A stretch of DNA of 49,062 bases from an uncultured bacterium (GCA_937889595.1 CALAOR010000031.1:1-49062), one strand, 5' to 3'. Counted from the stretch's first letter, positions 34,517-42,954 are shown. Numbers and translations are program-made. Notes: generated by a model from the sequence alone, not told the origin.

Positions 34517-35506
34517 ATGAATAAATTATGGAAATCCGGGTTTGCAGGCTTGTTTTTTTTATGCTGTTTTTTCATTTATGCCGCACCCGCAAAAACTACC
34601 CCGGCTAAAAAACCCGTCAAATACTCCTGTGAAGAATACGCCGGCAGCCTGGTTAAGCTGGATACAAACGGAAAAATTCTTGTGCCGTGGCCGGACGGCA
34701 ATCATACGGATATGATCTTTTCCGACGGCATTTTTATGTTGGATGACGACACCAGGATTATTGTTATCCTGTTAAAGAAAAGCCCGGAGGTAAATCAATT
34801 CGGGCACACCGCGTTTTTTAAGATATTTAATACCGTGGATAAAAGCTGGACAGACATAGGAACAGAGGCGCTTGATGAAAAACACTCAATTGTTCCGGTT
34901 AAGGCTGATTCCGCGGTATTTTCCTTCATAAAACTTCCCGATGCACTTCAGCCGGAGCAGCCGGTTGAAATGGCGTCCTATACGGTCAGTGACAAAAGCA
35001 GGACTTCCGTTTATTTGCAGGATCAAACCGCGATTAAAAGGCAGCTGTACTACGGGAAATACGAATTGTCGGGATTATCCACGGAACCAATCGTGAACAA
35101 TTACAGTGAATTTATCAGCGCTCAGCGGCTGGAAAATGACGGGGAGCTGTATGACGGACTTGTTACGGTGCAAAGAAATACCAGGGTTAAGACGGAAGTT
35201 TTAAGGTTCGGGAATAATCCATGTTATTTGCGGCATTCAGGGAACATCACATTTGATTACAAGGACCGGAGGAATTTTTTATTCGGTTTTTATAATGTGC
35301 CGGCAAAAAACATGATATATTACATGGACGGCAATAATATGGTTTTCAGGCATTATGAAAATGGCGTGGGAGTTAAAGAATACCTGAACCTGACACGTTT
35401 AAGGGCCGTCAGCCAAACTATGTCGAAACTGCTTTTTATGGCTGAAGATGATTTTGGGGCAAGGATAATTGTCTTGCCGTTTGATATGAAAATGCTGTCC
35501 CAATAA
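34517..35506 (+). CDS. Exported protein of unknown function
   Basis: A 329-residue protein with a Sec signal peptide (about 1-24, ending YAAPA), then a Lys/Pro/Thr-rich stretch and a region of alternating hydrophobic and polar residues that suggests beta structure. There are no membrane helices in the mature part and only two cysteines. I do not recognise a family. GAGGGC precedes the ATG. It starts 88 bp after cluster B and could be read through from it, but nothing in the sequence links it to the complex. Confidence 0.7.
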   Translation: MNKLWKSGFAGLFFLCCFFIYAAPAKTTPAKKPVKYSCEEYAGSLVKLDTNGKILVPWPDGNHTDMIFSDGIFMLDDDTRIIVILLKKSPEVNQFGHTAFFKIFNTVDKSWTDIGTEALDEKHSIVPVKADSAVFSFIKLPDALQPEQPVEMASYTVSDKSRTSVYLQDQTAIKRQLYYGKYELSGLSTEPIVNNYSEFISAQRLENDGELYDGLVTVQRNTRVKTEVLRFGNNPCYLRHSGNITFDYKDRRNFLFGFYNVPAKNMIYYMDGNNMVFRHYENGVGVKEYLNLTRLRAVSQTMSKLLFMAEDDFGARIIVLPFDMKMLSQ

Positions 35507-35646
35507 GCGCTTTGGATTTGAAACCGTGTTACAAGGGATGATAACATGTGTTTTATGTGTTTTATGCAGTTTATTATTGACAAAATAGTTAGGCTGTGAT
35601 TATATGTTAATTGCTTGGTAAATATAGACTATCAGGAGGTTTTCAT

Positions 35647-36120
35647 ATGCTTAAAAATGGCTTTGTTATTTTTATTATTATAATCATTATGTTCCTTGTT
35701 TCAGGATGCAAAGGCACAAGGACCGTTAAGGTCGTTGTTGCCAATGCAGGCGTCTGGTATGTAGAGATAAATGAAGACAGCGGAGTGATGACAAGGACCG
35801 GGTATTTCACTGAAACATATGACCTGGGAAATAGTTTATCCAACATTATTGTGGACGCGTGGAGGGTTACCACCAATGCCAATTATGTCTCGGATTCGCA
35901 TGTCGCGCCCATGACCGTCTCGATAGTTGAGCAGTATGATAACGGCTTCCTTTATACCGCCACATCGGACATAAAGGCACAGATAGTGAATACGTATTAT
36001 CAACCGCCATATTGCACTTTTGTTCCGGTAACTGCGGCGGATTCCGCAAATTACAGGAGTCCTTTAACGGGTAATCCGCTGGCGGTAGCTACTGTTACAT
36101 ATGATTTTACGCCGAAATAA
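35647..36120 (+). CDS. Small lipoprotein of unknown function
   Basis: A 157-residue protein with a lipoprotein signal: a charged start, a very hydrophobic Ile-rich core, and the lipobox LVSGC with the acylated cysteine near residue 21. The mature part has no motif I can name. The start is ATG 35647 because AGGAGG (35634-35639) is 7 bp upstream; the in-frame start at 35611 lies before that site. It would sit on the inner face of the outer membrane or on the inner membrane. Confidence 0.75.
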   Translation: MLKNGFVIFIIIIIMFLVSGCKGTRTVKVVVANAGVWYVEINEDSGVMTRTGYFTETYDLGNSLSNIIVDAWRVTTNANYVSDSHVAPMTVSIVEQYDNGFLYTATSDIKAQIVNTYYQPPYCTFVPVTAADSANYRSPLTGNPLAVATVTYDFTPK

Positions 36121-36211
36121 CAGGGCTTTATACCGGGTTTGCGGGTTTTATCCGCAGTGTTTAAATATCCGGATTGTTTTATTAAAATCACTGATTTTCA
36201 GGAGGATTTGA

Positions 36212-36736
36212 ATGTTCAAACGCGCGGTTTGTTTTTCAATGATATTATGCATTGCGCTTGTATCCGTACCCACTTTAATGTTCGCCAAGTCGTATGCGTC
36301 TGACGTGGTAATTGATGAAGTAATACTTGAACCAAAGGACCCCATAGTTGCGACGGTTATCGCCATAGGCCCGGGGCTTTTGGCGCACGGATGGGGCCAG
36401 TTTTACAGCGAGAACTACAGGATGGGTTTGACGCTCCTCGGGCTCGAGCTCGCATCGATAGTGGTCATGGGTTATGGCGCCATACAGAACACATCGCCGG
36501 GTATGTTTGTGGGCGGAGGCGGGGACGTGGCGGACCAGCGGAAGATGGGTGGTAATAAATTTGCCGTAGGCGTACTGCTTTTCGCAGCCACCTGGTTTGC
36601 CGACATTGTGTTGGCGGGCCGTTCGGCAGAGGCTTATAACACCGAACACAATCTTGAATTTAAGGTCCAGGAGGAATCATTATTAAACGGAAATTCAGAT
36701 AATACTTTCGCGGCTGTATATAATTACAGGTTTTAA
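36212..36736 (+). CDS. Small exported or membrane protein, possibly P13/DUF5683-like
   Basis: A 174-residue protein. A signal peptide (about 1-25) is followed by a Gly-rich hydrophobic segment, PGLLAHGWGQFYSENYRMGL, then two more membrane-spanning stretches (LLGLELASIVVMGYGA and FAVGVLLFAATWFADIVLAG). GxGQFYxxNyxxGl is reminiscent of DUF5683/P13-type membrane proteins, which is a tentative match. The tail (FAAVYNYRF) ends in an aromatic residue, as outer-membrane proteins often do. Confidence 0.55.
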   Translation: MFKRAVCFSMILCIALVSVPTLMFAKSYASDVVIDEVILEPKDPIVATVIAIGPGLLAHGWGQFYSENYRMGLTLLGLELASIVVMGYGAIQNTSPGMFVGGGGDVADQRKMGGNKFAVGVLLFAATWFADIVLAGRSAEAYNTEHNLEFKVQEESLLNGNSDNTFAAVYNYRF

Positions 36737-36756
36737 TTTTTAAAACCACACATATG

Positions 36757-36816
36757 GGCCGCTTATGTGCGGCCAAAACAGAAAATAAAGCGGGCCGGAT
36801 TAATTTCTCCGGCCCG
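36757..36816 (+). terminator. Two hairpins before aspS
   Basis: GGCCGC/GCGGCC (36757-36774) and the 9-bp stem CGGGCCGGA/TCCGGCCCG (36791-36816) lie between the small membrane protein and aspS. They may end the upstream transcript or regulate aspS; there is no T-run. No T-box features are present. Confidence 0.45.
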
Positions 36817-36837
36817 TACCATTGAAAGGACAAAAAT

Positions 36838-38601
36838 ATGATCAAAAGGACCCATTATTGCGGAGAAGTAACCGAAAGCCTGCTTGGCAGTGAAGTAGCC
36901 ATAAACGGCTGGCTTGATACCAGGCGCGATCACGGAGGCGTGATATTCCTCGACATCCGCGATAAATACGGAAAAGTGCAGGTTGTGTTTGACCCGGAGA
37001 TTAACAAGGAACTCCATGAAACAGCGCACAAACTGCGTTCGGAGTTTGTCCTTGGAATCAAGGGCAAGGTGAGGAACCGCCCCGAAGGCACAAAAAACAC
37101 GAGGCTTAAGACCGGCATGATCGAGATTGTGGCCTCTCAGGTGGAGGTTTTTAACCAGGCGCTGCCGCTTCCTTTCCCCATAGATGAAAGCGCGGAAGTA
37201 AACGAGGATTTAAGGATGAAATACAGGTATTTGGACCTGCGCAGGCCGAAAATACTCAACAACATGATAATCAGGCATACCCTCACGAAACTGATAAGGA
37301 AATATCTGGATGAAAATAATTTTGTGGACGTGGAAACACCCGTGCTTTTCAAAAGCACGCCCGAGGGCGCGCGCGACTATCTTGTGCCGTCGCGGGTCAA
37401 TCCGGGCATGTTTTTCGCGCTGCCGCAGTCGCCGCAGATGTTAAAACAGCTCCTGATGGTGGCCGGGCTGGACAGGTATTATCAGGTTGTAAAATGTTTC
37501 CGTGACGAGGACCTGCGCGCGGACAGGCAGCCGGAGTTTACGCAGATAGATATAGAGATGTCGTTTATAGATGAGGACGACATCATGGGTCATTCGGAGA
37601 ATTTTATACGCAATGTTTTCGAGCACGTGCAGCAGGTGAAGCTGCCGAACCCGTTTCCGCGCATCACGTGGGAGCGCGCCATGGAAGAGTACGGCAATGA
37701 CAAGCCGGATACGAGGTTTGCCATGAAGTTAAAGACAGTAAGCGAAGTATTTGACGGTTCGGATTTTAAAATATTCAGCGAAGCAGTAAAAACAGGCGGG
37801 GTTGTAAAAGCCATGAATTTCAAATCCTCCGCCGACAAGCTTTCACGCAAGGATATTGACGACCTGGTGGCCTTTGCCATAAGGCAGGGCGCGGGCGGCA
37901 TGGCCTGGATAAGGTTCGCGGAAAAACCCGAGTCTCCCATAGTCAAGTTCATCAGTGAAGACCGGTTAAATAAGCTCAAAGAACTGATGAATGTGGAAAA
38001 AGGCGACATAGTGTTTTTTATGGCCGATAAAAAAGAAAAGGTGAACGACATCTTAAGCAGGGTAAGGCTCCACGTGGGGGAGAAGTACGCCATGTACGGT
38101 GAAAAGACCCTGGAGTTCCTCTGGGTGGTTGATTTTCCGCTGGTTTCTTACAGCGCGGAAGAAAAAAGATATGAAGCAAACCACCACCCTTTCACTGCTC
38201 CCAAAGAAGCGGATATACCCATGCTTGATACGGACCCGTTGAAGGTAAAAGCAAGAGCGTATGACCTGGTTTTGAACGGCACCGAGATAGGCGGAGGTTC
38301 CATCAGGATACACGACTCCGCGCTTCAGAAGAAGATGTTTAACCTGATGAACATAGACGACGCATCTGCTGATATGAAATTTGGATTCCTCCTGGAGGCG
38401 TTAAAATACGGGGCGCCCCCACACGGAGGCATAGCTTTTGGGCTGGACAGAATGGCCATGATTATCACGGGCAGCCAGTCGATCAGGGACGTCATAGCTT
38501 TCCCCAAGACTTCCAAGGCTCAGTGCCTGCTCTCAAACGCGCCGTCGGAAGTTGAATTAAGGCAGTTAAAAGAGTTGAGCATAAAAGTAGACATACAATA
38601 A
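36838..38601 (+). CDS. aspS: Aspartyl-tRNA synthetase, possibly non-discriminating
   Basis: A 587-residue bacterial-type class II synthetase. The N-terminal OB-fold anticodon domain (GWLDTRRDHGGVIFLDIRD) is followed by the catalytic core with motif 2 FRDEDLRADRQPEFTQID, the GAD insertion domain and motif 3 GIAFGLDRMAM. At the tRNA-discrimination positions known from Pseudomonas it has His32 (RRDHGG) and a Gly in RPEG. That combination is found in enzymes that charge both tRNA-Asp and tRNA-Asn. If so, a GatCAB amidotransferase must exist elsewhere. GAAAGGA precedes the ATG. It is unrelated to its neighbours. Confidence 0.96.
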   Translation: MIKRTHYCGEVTESLLGSEVAINGWLDTRRDHGGVIFLDIRDKYGKVQVVFDPEINKELHETAHKLRSEFVLGIKGKVRNRPEGTKNTRLKTGMIEIVASQVEVFNQALPLPFPIDESAEVNEDLRMKYRYLDLRRPKILNNMIIRHTLTKLIRKYLDENNFVDVETPVLFKSTPEGARDYLVPSRVNPGMFFALPQSPQMLKQLLMVAGLDRYYQVVKCFRDEDLRADRQPEFTQIDIEMSFIDEDDIMGHSENFIRNVFEHVQQVKLPNPFPRITWERAMEEYGNDKPDTRFAMKLKTVSEVFDGSDFKIFSEAVKTGGVVKAMNFKSSADKLSRKDIDDLVAFAIRQGAGGMAWIRFAEKPESPIVKFISEDRLNKLKELMNVEKGDIVFFMADKKEKVNDILSRVRLHVGEKYAMYGEKTLEFLWVVDFPLVSYSAEEKRYEANHHPFTAPKEADIPMLDTDPLKVKARAYDLVLNGTEIGGGSIRIHDSALQKKMFNLMNIDDASADMKFGFLLEALKYGAPPHGGIAFGLDRMAMIITGSQSIRDVIAFPKTSKAQCLLSNAPSEVELRQLKELSIKVDIQ

Positions 38602-38675
38602 GATCAAAGGCTTCAGAGAGTGGAAAGTAGAAGGGCAGGCTCCTGAACCATTTGATGAAGCCCGGTTTTTTGTAG

Positions 38676-38696
38676 GGGCCGAATATTATTCGGCCC
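38676..38696. repeat. TGTAGGGGC-type palindrome, copy 2
   Basis: GGGCCGAATA and TATTCGGCCC form a perfect 10-bp palindrome after TGTAG. Relatives are at 24822-24863 and, reversed, at 38979-38999 (GGGCAGCAT/ATGCTGCCC then CTACA). Confidence 0.7.
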
Positions 38697-38702
38697 ACAA
38701 CG

Positions 38703-38790
38703 ATGGCTTTTATGGGCTTTCCGACAGTCTCATTTGGATACTGTCCGAAAAGCCTGCCATGTACCTGAACTACTGCGAATGGTACATGGC
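38703..38790. repeat. Palindromic B-A element, copy 2, plus a 10-bp inverted repeat
   Basis: Half-element B (ATGGCTTTTATGGGC then TTTCCGACAGT) is followed by half-element A (CATTTGGATACTGTCCGAAAAGC), and the two pair around CTCATTTGGAT. Directly after, GCCATGTACC (38756-38765) and GGTACATGGC (38781-38790) form a perfect inverted repeat with a 15-base loop. Confidence 0.75.
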
Positions 38791-38802
38791 CTTTATGATA
38801 GG

Positions 38803-38906
38803 TCGTGTCCGGTACGAACTTTAATTTATCTATGGATTTTGCGCTTATATTATATAGGGGAATCGCGCAAAGGCCATAGATAAATTAAAGTTCGTACCGG
38901 ACACGA
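38803..38906. mobile_element. 104-bp MITE-like perfect inverted repeat
   Basis: Arms of 33 bp (38803-38835 and 38874-38906) are perfectly complementary, beginning TCGTGTCCGGTACGAAC and ending with its complement. After two mismatches they continue with TTTGCGC/GCGCAAA. The loop is 20 bases (38845-38864). It is non-coding and lies between two copies of the B-A element, as if inserted there. No target-site duplication is clear and no transposase is nearby. Confidence 0.65.
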
Positions 38907-38917
38907 TAAAGAATTTC

Positions 38918-38999
38918 ATGGTTTTATAGGGTTTTCGGATAGTATCATTTGGATACTGTCGGAAAGCCCGCAAGGGGCGGGCAGCATGATATGCTGCCC
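38918..38999. repeat. Palindromic B-A element, copy 3, and adjoining hairpin
   Basis: Half-element B (ATGGTTTTATAGGG then TTTTCGGATAGTAT) and half-element A (CATTTGGATACTGTCGGAAAGC) are joined as in copy 2. The hairpin GGGCAGCAT/ATGCTGCCC (38979-38999) follows. The whole block from 38602 to 39044 contains no gene that I can support and precedes a LacI-family gene, like copy 1. Confidence 0.7.
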
Positions 39000-39044
39000 C
39001 TACAAATGCAGACAGATAAGCCGTAAAACCAGCAGGGAGTATAT

Positions 39045-40034
39045 ATGAAACGGACCACCATCAAGGACATTGCCCGGATCGTCGGCGTAACCCATGTGAC
39101 TGTATCCAAAGTTATCAATAACAAGGGAAGGATAAGCCAGGAAACCAGGAAAAAGGTACTGGCCGCTATCAAGCGTTTTGAGTACTACCCCAATTACGCG
39201 GCAAGGAGCCTTGTAAAAGGCAAAACAAACAATATCGCCGTGGTTGAACCAGGATTTTCCGCAGGTTTTCCCAACATTATTATAAGCGGCATACAGGATG
39301 CGCATGTGCTCACCGGTTATGATCTTAACCTTTATACATCAAGCGGGACAAGCGCGGGCGCCGTACATATATTAAAAAGGATCGTTTTTGAAAAAAGGGC
39401 AGATGTTGTTATTGTAGTATCGATGGGCATGGACGAAGAAATCTTCCTTGAATACAAAAAAGCGGGCATACCTGTCATCCTGATTGAAACCGAGACAAAG
39501 GGAGCAAGTTCAATACTCGCTGATAATGAGGCAGGCGCATACCGGGCAACCGGATACCTTATTAAAAAGGGAAGACGAAGGATAGGGATAGTCGCGGGAG
39601 ACCTAAAATACAGCAGGCCGCAGACCGAAAGGTACGCTGGTTTTATGCGCGCGATGCATGAAACCGGAATTGTCCCTCCAAAAAATCTCATAGCCACAAC
39701 CAGCCATTACTCATACGCTGACGGGCGGCAGGCGTTCAAGTCGCTCGCGGAAAAAGGCGCAGACGCCATATTCAGCATATCCGGGGACCTTGTGGCTTAT
39801 GGAATGCTCGCTGAGGCTGGAAAACAGGGCATGCGGGTTCCGGACGATATTTCAATAATAGGGTTTGATGATGATTTATTATCGACAAATATTGACCTGA
39901 CCACGGTAAAGCAGCCTATTTATGAAATGGGTAAAAAAGCTTTTGAACTTGCTGTTTTAGCCGCCGAAGGAAAGCTGATAGAACCCCAAATAATCGTATT
40001 TGAAACGGAATTAAAATACAGGGGAACCGCCTGA
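39045..40034 (+). CDS. LacI-family transcriptional regulator
   Basis: A 329-residue repressor. The HTH reads TTIKDIARIVGVTHVTVSKVI, the hinge RSLVKGKTNNIAV, and the effector domain has GYLIKKGRRRIGIVAGDL, GADAIFSISGDLVAYGMLAEAG and the end motif LTTVKQPIYEMGKKAFELA. It is more like the regulator at 1820 than like the two that follow, and both stand behind the same palindromic element. GGGAG about 8 bp before the ATG is the ribosome site. The target is unknown. Confidence 0.9.
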   Translation: MKRTTIKDIARIVGVTHVTVSKVINNKGRISQETRKKVLAAIKRFEYYPNYAARSLVKGKTNNIAVVEPGFSAGFPNIIISGIQDAHVLTGYDLNLYTSSGTSAGAVHILKRIVFEKRADVVIVVSMGMDEEIFLEYKKAGIPVILIETETKGASSILADNEAGAYRATGYLIKKGRRRIGIVAGDLKYSRPQTERYAGFMRAMHETGIVPPKNLIATTSHYSYADGRQAFKSLAEKGADAIFSISGDLVAYGMLAEAGKQGMRVPDDISIIGFDDDLLSTNIDLTTVKQPIYEMGKKAFELAVLAAEGKLIEPQIIVFETELKYRGTA

Positions 40035-40099
40035 TTATCCCGGCGGTCTTATAAAAAATATTTTTATTATTTAAAGAGTATTGTTTCCGGATAATTTAT

Positions 40100-40128
40100 T
40101 TGACTAATTTATAAATGTTGTGTATGTT
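40100..40128 (+). promoter_or_regulatory. Possible promoter of the LacI gene at 40290
   Basis: TTGACT (40100-40105) and TATGTT (40123-40128) are 17 bp apart. They imply a leader of about 155 bases. The rest of the 40035-40289 gap shows no gene. Confidence 0.4.
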
Positions 40129-40289
40129 AATATTTAGATATGGCGGGTGTTTTTTTTATTTTGCCAGGGTACACGATAACCTGTTGACGGGTTTTCCCGG
40201 CGTTTGCGGTAAAACGGGCGGAAAGGTCTTGTAATGGATATTTAGGCAGGTACCATGGTGTTATTATATTGCAACTGGAGGAGGGTTAA

Positions 40290-41324
40290 ATGAAAAAGAT
40301 AACGATAAAGGATGTTGCGGAGGCTGCAGGGGTTTCATACGTCACTGTTTCAAACGTTATTAACGGCAAGGGCCGTATGACCGATAAAACAAGGGATAAA
40401 GTCCGGGCATGCATCCAAAAAATGAATTTTCACCTTGACGATAGCGCCAGGACCCTTGCCAGCGGAAAATCAAATACAATAGTTTTTATAAGCTCATACC
40501 TTACTTCCCCTTTTGTGACCGGGATACTTGAGGGGGTGGAGCGGCAGCTTTTTGACACCGGAAATTCGGAACTTACGCTCACGCACAACTCCACAAAAGG
40601 CTCGAATGCAACAAAGCAAAAACTGATAAATGACATGATATACGGCAAAAAGGCCGATGCCGTAATAATGCTGACAATTAAACCGGATGACTCCCAGATA
40701 AATGAATTTAAAAAAGCAGGTATCCCGCTTGTCCTCATAGAAAGCAGCTATGTGTTAGGGGCAAATACCATCAGGCTCGATAATTACAAAGGCGGTTATG
40801 TCGCCGTTGATTATCTTCTGAAAAAGGGAAAAAGGAAGATAGCTGTAATTTGCGGTCCTTTTGGCCCGTCAGCGGAAGGCGAGCCTGAAAGTTCGAGCGT
40901 GACCGAAAGATATAAGGGTTATAAGGCCGCTTTGAAGGATAACGGCGTTGAATTTGACAAGAGCCTGACATATAATATAAAATACTATATCCAGGAAGAA
41001 GGCGTAAAATTACTGGATACAATGCTGGGGGAGCATAAGGATATAGACGCCATATTCTGCGCGGCAGGCGACATGGTAGCGCTTGGGATAATTTACAGGG
41101 CAAAACAGCTTGGGAAAAGGATACCGCAGGATATAAGCATTGTGGGATATGACGACATAACGATAGCCGGCTTTTTGAACCCCCCGCTTACCACCATCAG
41201 GCAGCCGCTGGACACAATGGGAAGAAAAGCGTTTGACCTTGCCATGGATATGCTCAAGGGAAAAACAAAAGGGGCGCATGAGATCCTTATCATGCCGGAA
41301 CTTGTAATAAGGGAATCTGCGTGA
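40290..41324 (+). CDS. LacI-family transcriptional regulator, paralogue 1 of a tandem pair
   Basis: A 344-residue repressor with the HTH ITIKDVAEAAGVSYVTVSNVI and the hinge ARTLASGKSNTIVF, including the Leu that in LacI proteins inserts into a central CG step. The effector domain has DYLLKKGKRKIAVICG, IDAIFCAAGDMVALGII and IPQDISIVGYDD. It is closely related to the next gene, and its last 125 bp plus 11 bases beyond the stop codon are identical to it. GGAGGAGGG precedes the ATG. No metabolic gene is attached, but the GH74-like gene downstream has matching operators. Confidence 0.92.
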   Translation: MKKITIKDVAEAAGVSYVTVSNVINGKGRMTDKTRDKVRACIQKMNFHLDDSARTLASGKSNTIVFISSYLTSPFVTGILEGVERQLFDTGNSELTLTHNSTKGSNATKQKLINDMIYGKKADAVIMLTIKPDDSQINEFKKAGIPLVLIESSYVLGANTIRLDNYKGGYVAVDYLLKKGKRKIAVICGPFGPSAEGEPESSSVTERYKGYKAALKDNGVEFDKSLTYNIKYYIQEEGVKLLDTMLGEHKDIDAIFCAAGDMVALGIIYRAKQLGKRIPQDISIVGYDDITIAGFLNPPLTTIRQPLDTMGRKAFDLAMDMLKGKTKGAHEILIMPELVIRESA

Positions 41325-41335
41325 AATAATCCGGC
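41199..41335. repeat. 137-bp tract identical to 42366-42502
   Basis: From AGGCAGCCGCTGGACACAAT through the stop codon to AAATAATCCGGC, the two adjacent LacI genes are identical in all 137 bases, while the sequence just upstream differs at many positions. The partner copy lies 1167 bp downstream. This is the mark of recent gene conversion or recombination between the paralogues. Confidence 0.95.
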
Positions 41336-41381
41336 CTAGCGGGAGATATCCTCCCAACATGTCCGGCCCAAATAAACCATA

Positions 41382-41410
41382 TTGATTTTGATACTGAAGT
41401 TGTTTAGAAT
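41382..41410 (+). promoter_or_regulatory. Probable promoter of the LacI gene at 41457
   Basis: TTGATT (41382-41387) and TAGAAT (41405-41410) are 17 bp apart. The palindrome GGTTAACC (41421-41428) lies near the predicted start site and could be an autoregulatory operator. Confidence 0.5.
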
Positions 41411-41456
41411 AAACCATGAGGGTTAACCTCTTAATATTATTACCGCAGGAGGTTAA

Positions 41457-42491
41457 ATGAAGAAGATAACTATCAAGGATGTGGCAAAAGCCGCGGGTGT
41501 TTCTTACGCAACGGTTTCAAACGTAATTAATGGAAAAGGGCAAATGACGGGGAAGACGCGGGAAAAAGTCCGGTCCCATATTCAAAGGATGAATTTTCAC
41601 CCTGACGGGAGCGCCAGGGCCCTTGTCAGCGGAAAATCAAATACTGTTGCCTTCATAAGCAAATACCCCACGTCCCCCTTTGTTACCGGGATATTCGCGG
41701 GAGTGGAGAGCGAGCTTTATGACACGGGAAATTCCCACCTCACCTTAAATCACATTTCAACTAAAAACTCGCGGACAATAAAACAAAAGCTCATCAACGA
41801 CCTTCTTTACGGCAAAAGGGCAGATGCCCTGATAATTCTTACGATAAAACCGGATGACTCCCAGATAAAGGAATTCAAAAAAGCCGGAATACCCATTGTC
41901 ATGATAGAAAATAAAGCCGTGGCCGGGACCAATTCCGTAAGGATCGACAATTTTAAGGGTGCTTATAATGCCGTCGAGTACCTGCTGAAAAAAGGGAAAA
42001 AGAACATAAGCATAATTACCGGGCCGACCGGACTGTCCGAGGGCGGTGAGGACGAAAGCCCGAGCTTGGGCGAAAGGCTCAGCGGCTACACGGAGGCACT
42101 GCGTTATAACGGCGTAGAATTCGACAGGAGCAGGGTATACAGCGCAAAACATTATACCCAGGAGGAAGGCGTAAAAATGTTTGACGCAATTTTGCGGGAA
42201 AAACCCGATACCGACGCGATATTCTGCGCGGCAGGTGACATGGCGTCGCTCGGGATAATTCACAGGGCAAAACAAATCGGGGTAAGGATACCGCAGGACA
42301 TCGCATTGATAGGATATGACGACATACAGATATCCGCTTTTATAACCCCCGCGCTCACAACCGTGAGGCAGCCGCTGGACACAATGGGAAGAAAAGCGTT
42401 TGACCTTGCCATGGATATGCTCAAGGGAAAAACAAAAGGGGCGCATGAGATCCTTATCATGCCGGAACTTGTAATAAGGGAATCTGCGTGA
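41457..42491 (+). CDS. LacI-family transcriptional regulator, paralogue 2 of a tandem pair
   Basis: A 344-residue repressor nearly collinear with the gene at 40290. The HTH is ITIKDVAKAAGVSYATVSNVI, differing from paralogue 1 at one position of the recognition helix (Ala for Val), so the two probably see the same or overlapping operators. The effector domain is more diverged (KKNISIITGPTGLS, TDAIFCAAGDMASLGII), which allows different inducers. AGGAGG precedes the ATG. It is the last gene before the GH74-like gene and its paired operators. Confidence 0.92.
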   Translation: MKKITIKDVAKAAGVSYATVSNVINGKGQMTGKTREKVRSHIQRMNFHPDGSARALVSGKSNTVAFISKYPTSPFVTGIFAGVESELYDTGNSHLTLNHISTKNSRTIKQKLINDLLYGKRADALIILTIKPDDSQIKEFKKAGIPIVMIENKAVAGTNSVRIDNFKGAYNAVEYLLKKGKKNISIITGPTGLSEGGEDESPSLGERLSGYTEALRYNGVEFDRSRVYSAKHYTQEEGVKMFDAILREKPDTDAIFCAAGDMASLGIIHRAKQIGVRIPQDIALIGYDDIQISAFITPALTTVRQPLDTMGRKAFDLAMDMLKGKTKGAHEILIMPELVIRESA

Positions 42492-42522
42492 AATAATCCG
42501 GCATAAATGCGTATAACCCATG

Positions 42523-42536
42523 ATTAAGCGATTAAT
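42523..42536. promoter_or_regulatory. Distal LacI-type operator of the GH74-like gene
   Basis: ATTAAGCGATTAAT, a palindrome with central CG. It is centred 289 bp upstream of the proximal operator at 42811. Between the two (42537-42810) the DNA is very AT-rich and without genes. Confidence 0.65.
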
Positions 42537-42810
42537 TATTATTTTTCATGACAGACTGATAATTTAAAATAATGAGTTATTTTTTACATGCAAAAGCCGG
42601 AAAAAAATCCAACTAAACGGAATTATCAGCCTTATATATATTCAAAAATCATTAAAAATTCAATAATTACGCGCCTAATTGAAACGTAAAAATAACTTTT
42701 TATCGTTTTTACGGCATATTATAGCCATGACTGCATATCAAAATAAGAAAACAATGTGGATAAGTCAATTGCGCATGTCATAAAAGCATAAAAATCTAAA
42801 AAGTTCCTGT

Positions 42811-42826
42811 AATTAAGCGATTAATT
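42811..42826. promoter_or_regulatory. Proximal LacI-type operator of the GH74-like gene
   Basis: AATTAAGCGATTAATT has 6-bp perfect arms and a central CG, the form typical of LacI-family operators. It ends 18 bp before the -35 box, exactly as the site at 46522 does before its own promoter. Confidence 0.75.
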
Positions 42827-42844
42827 GGAATAATCACTATCCAT

Positions 42845-42873
42845 TTGACATTGTCATATTCGGGAAGTATATT
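42845..42873 (+). promoter_or_regulatory. Promoter of the GH74-like gene
   Basis: TTGACA (42845-42850) and TATATT (42868-42873) are 17 bp apart. GGAAGTATATTTA around the -10 box is shared with the promoter at 46556. Confidence 0.8.
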
Positions 42874-42954
42874 TACTATCGTGAAACAATATTGATTAGT
42901 ATATTTGTTTTGAACCGGCTGTATTATTTAAACGATTTAAAAATGGAGAAAGCA

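Noticed and set aside
36757-36816. T-box riboswitch before aspS
   Set aside because: Only two short GC-rich hairpins are present; there is no T-box consensus, specifier loop or antiterminator.
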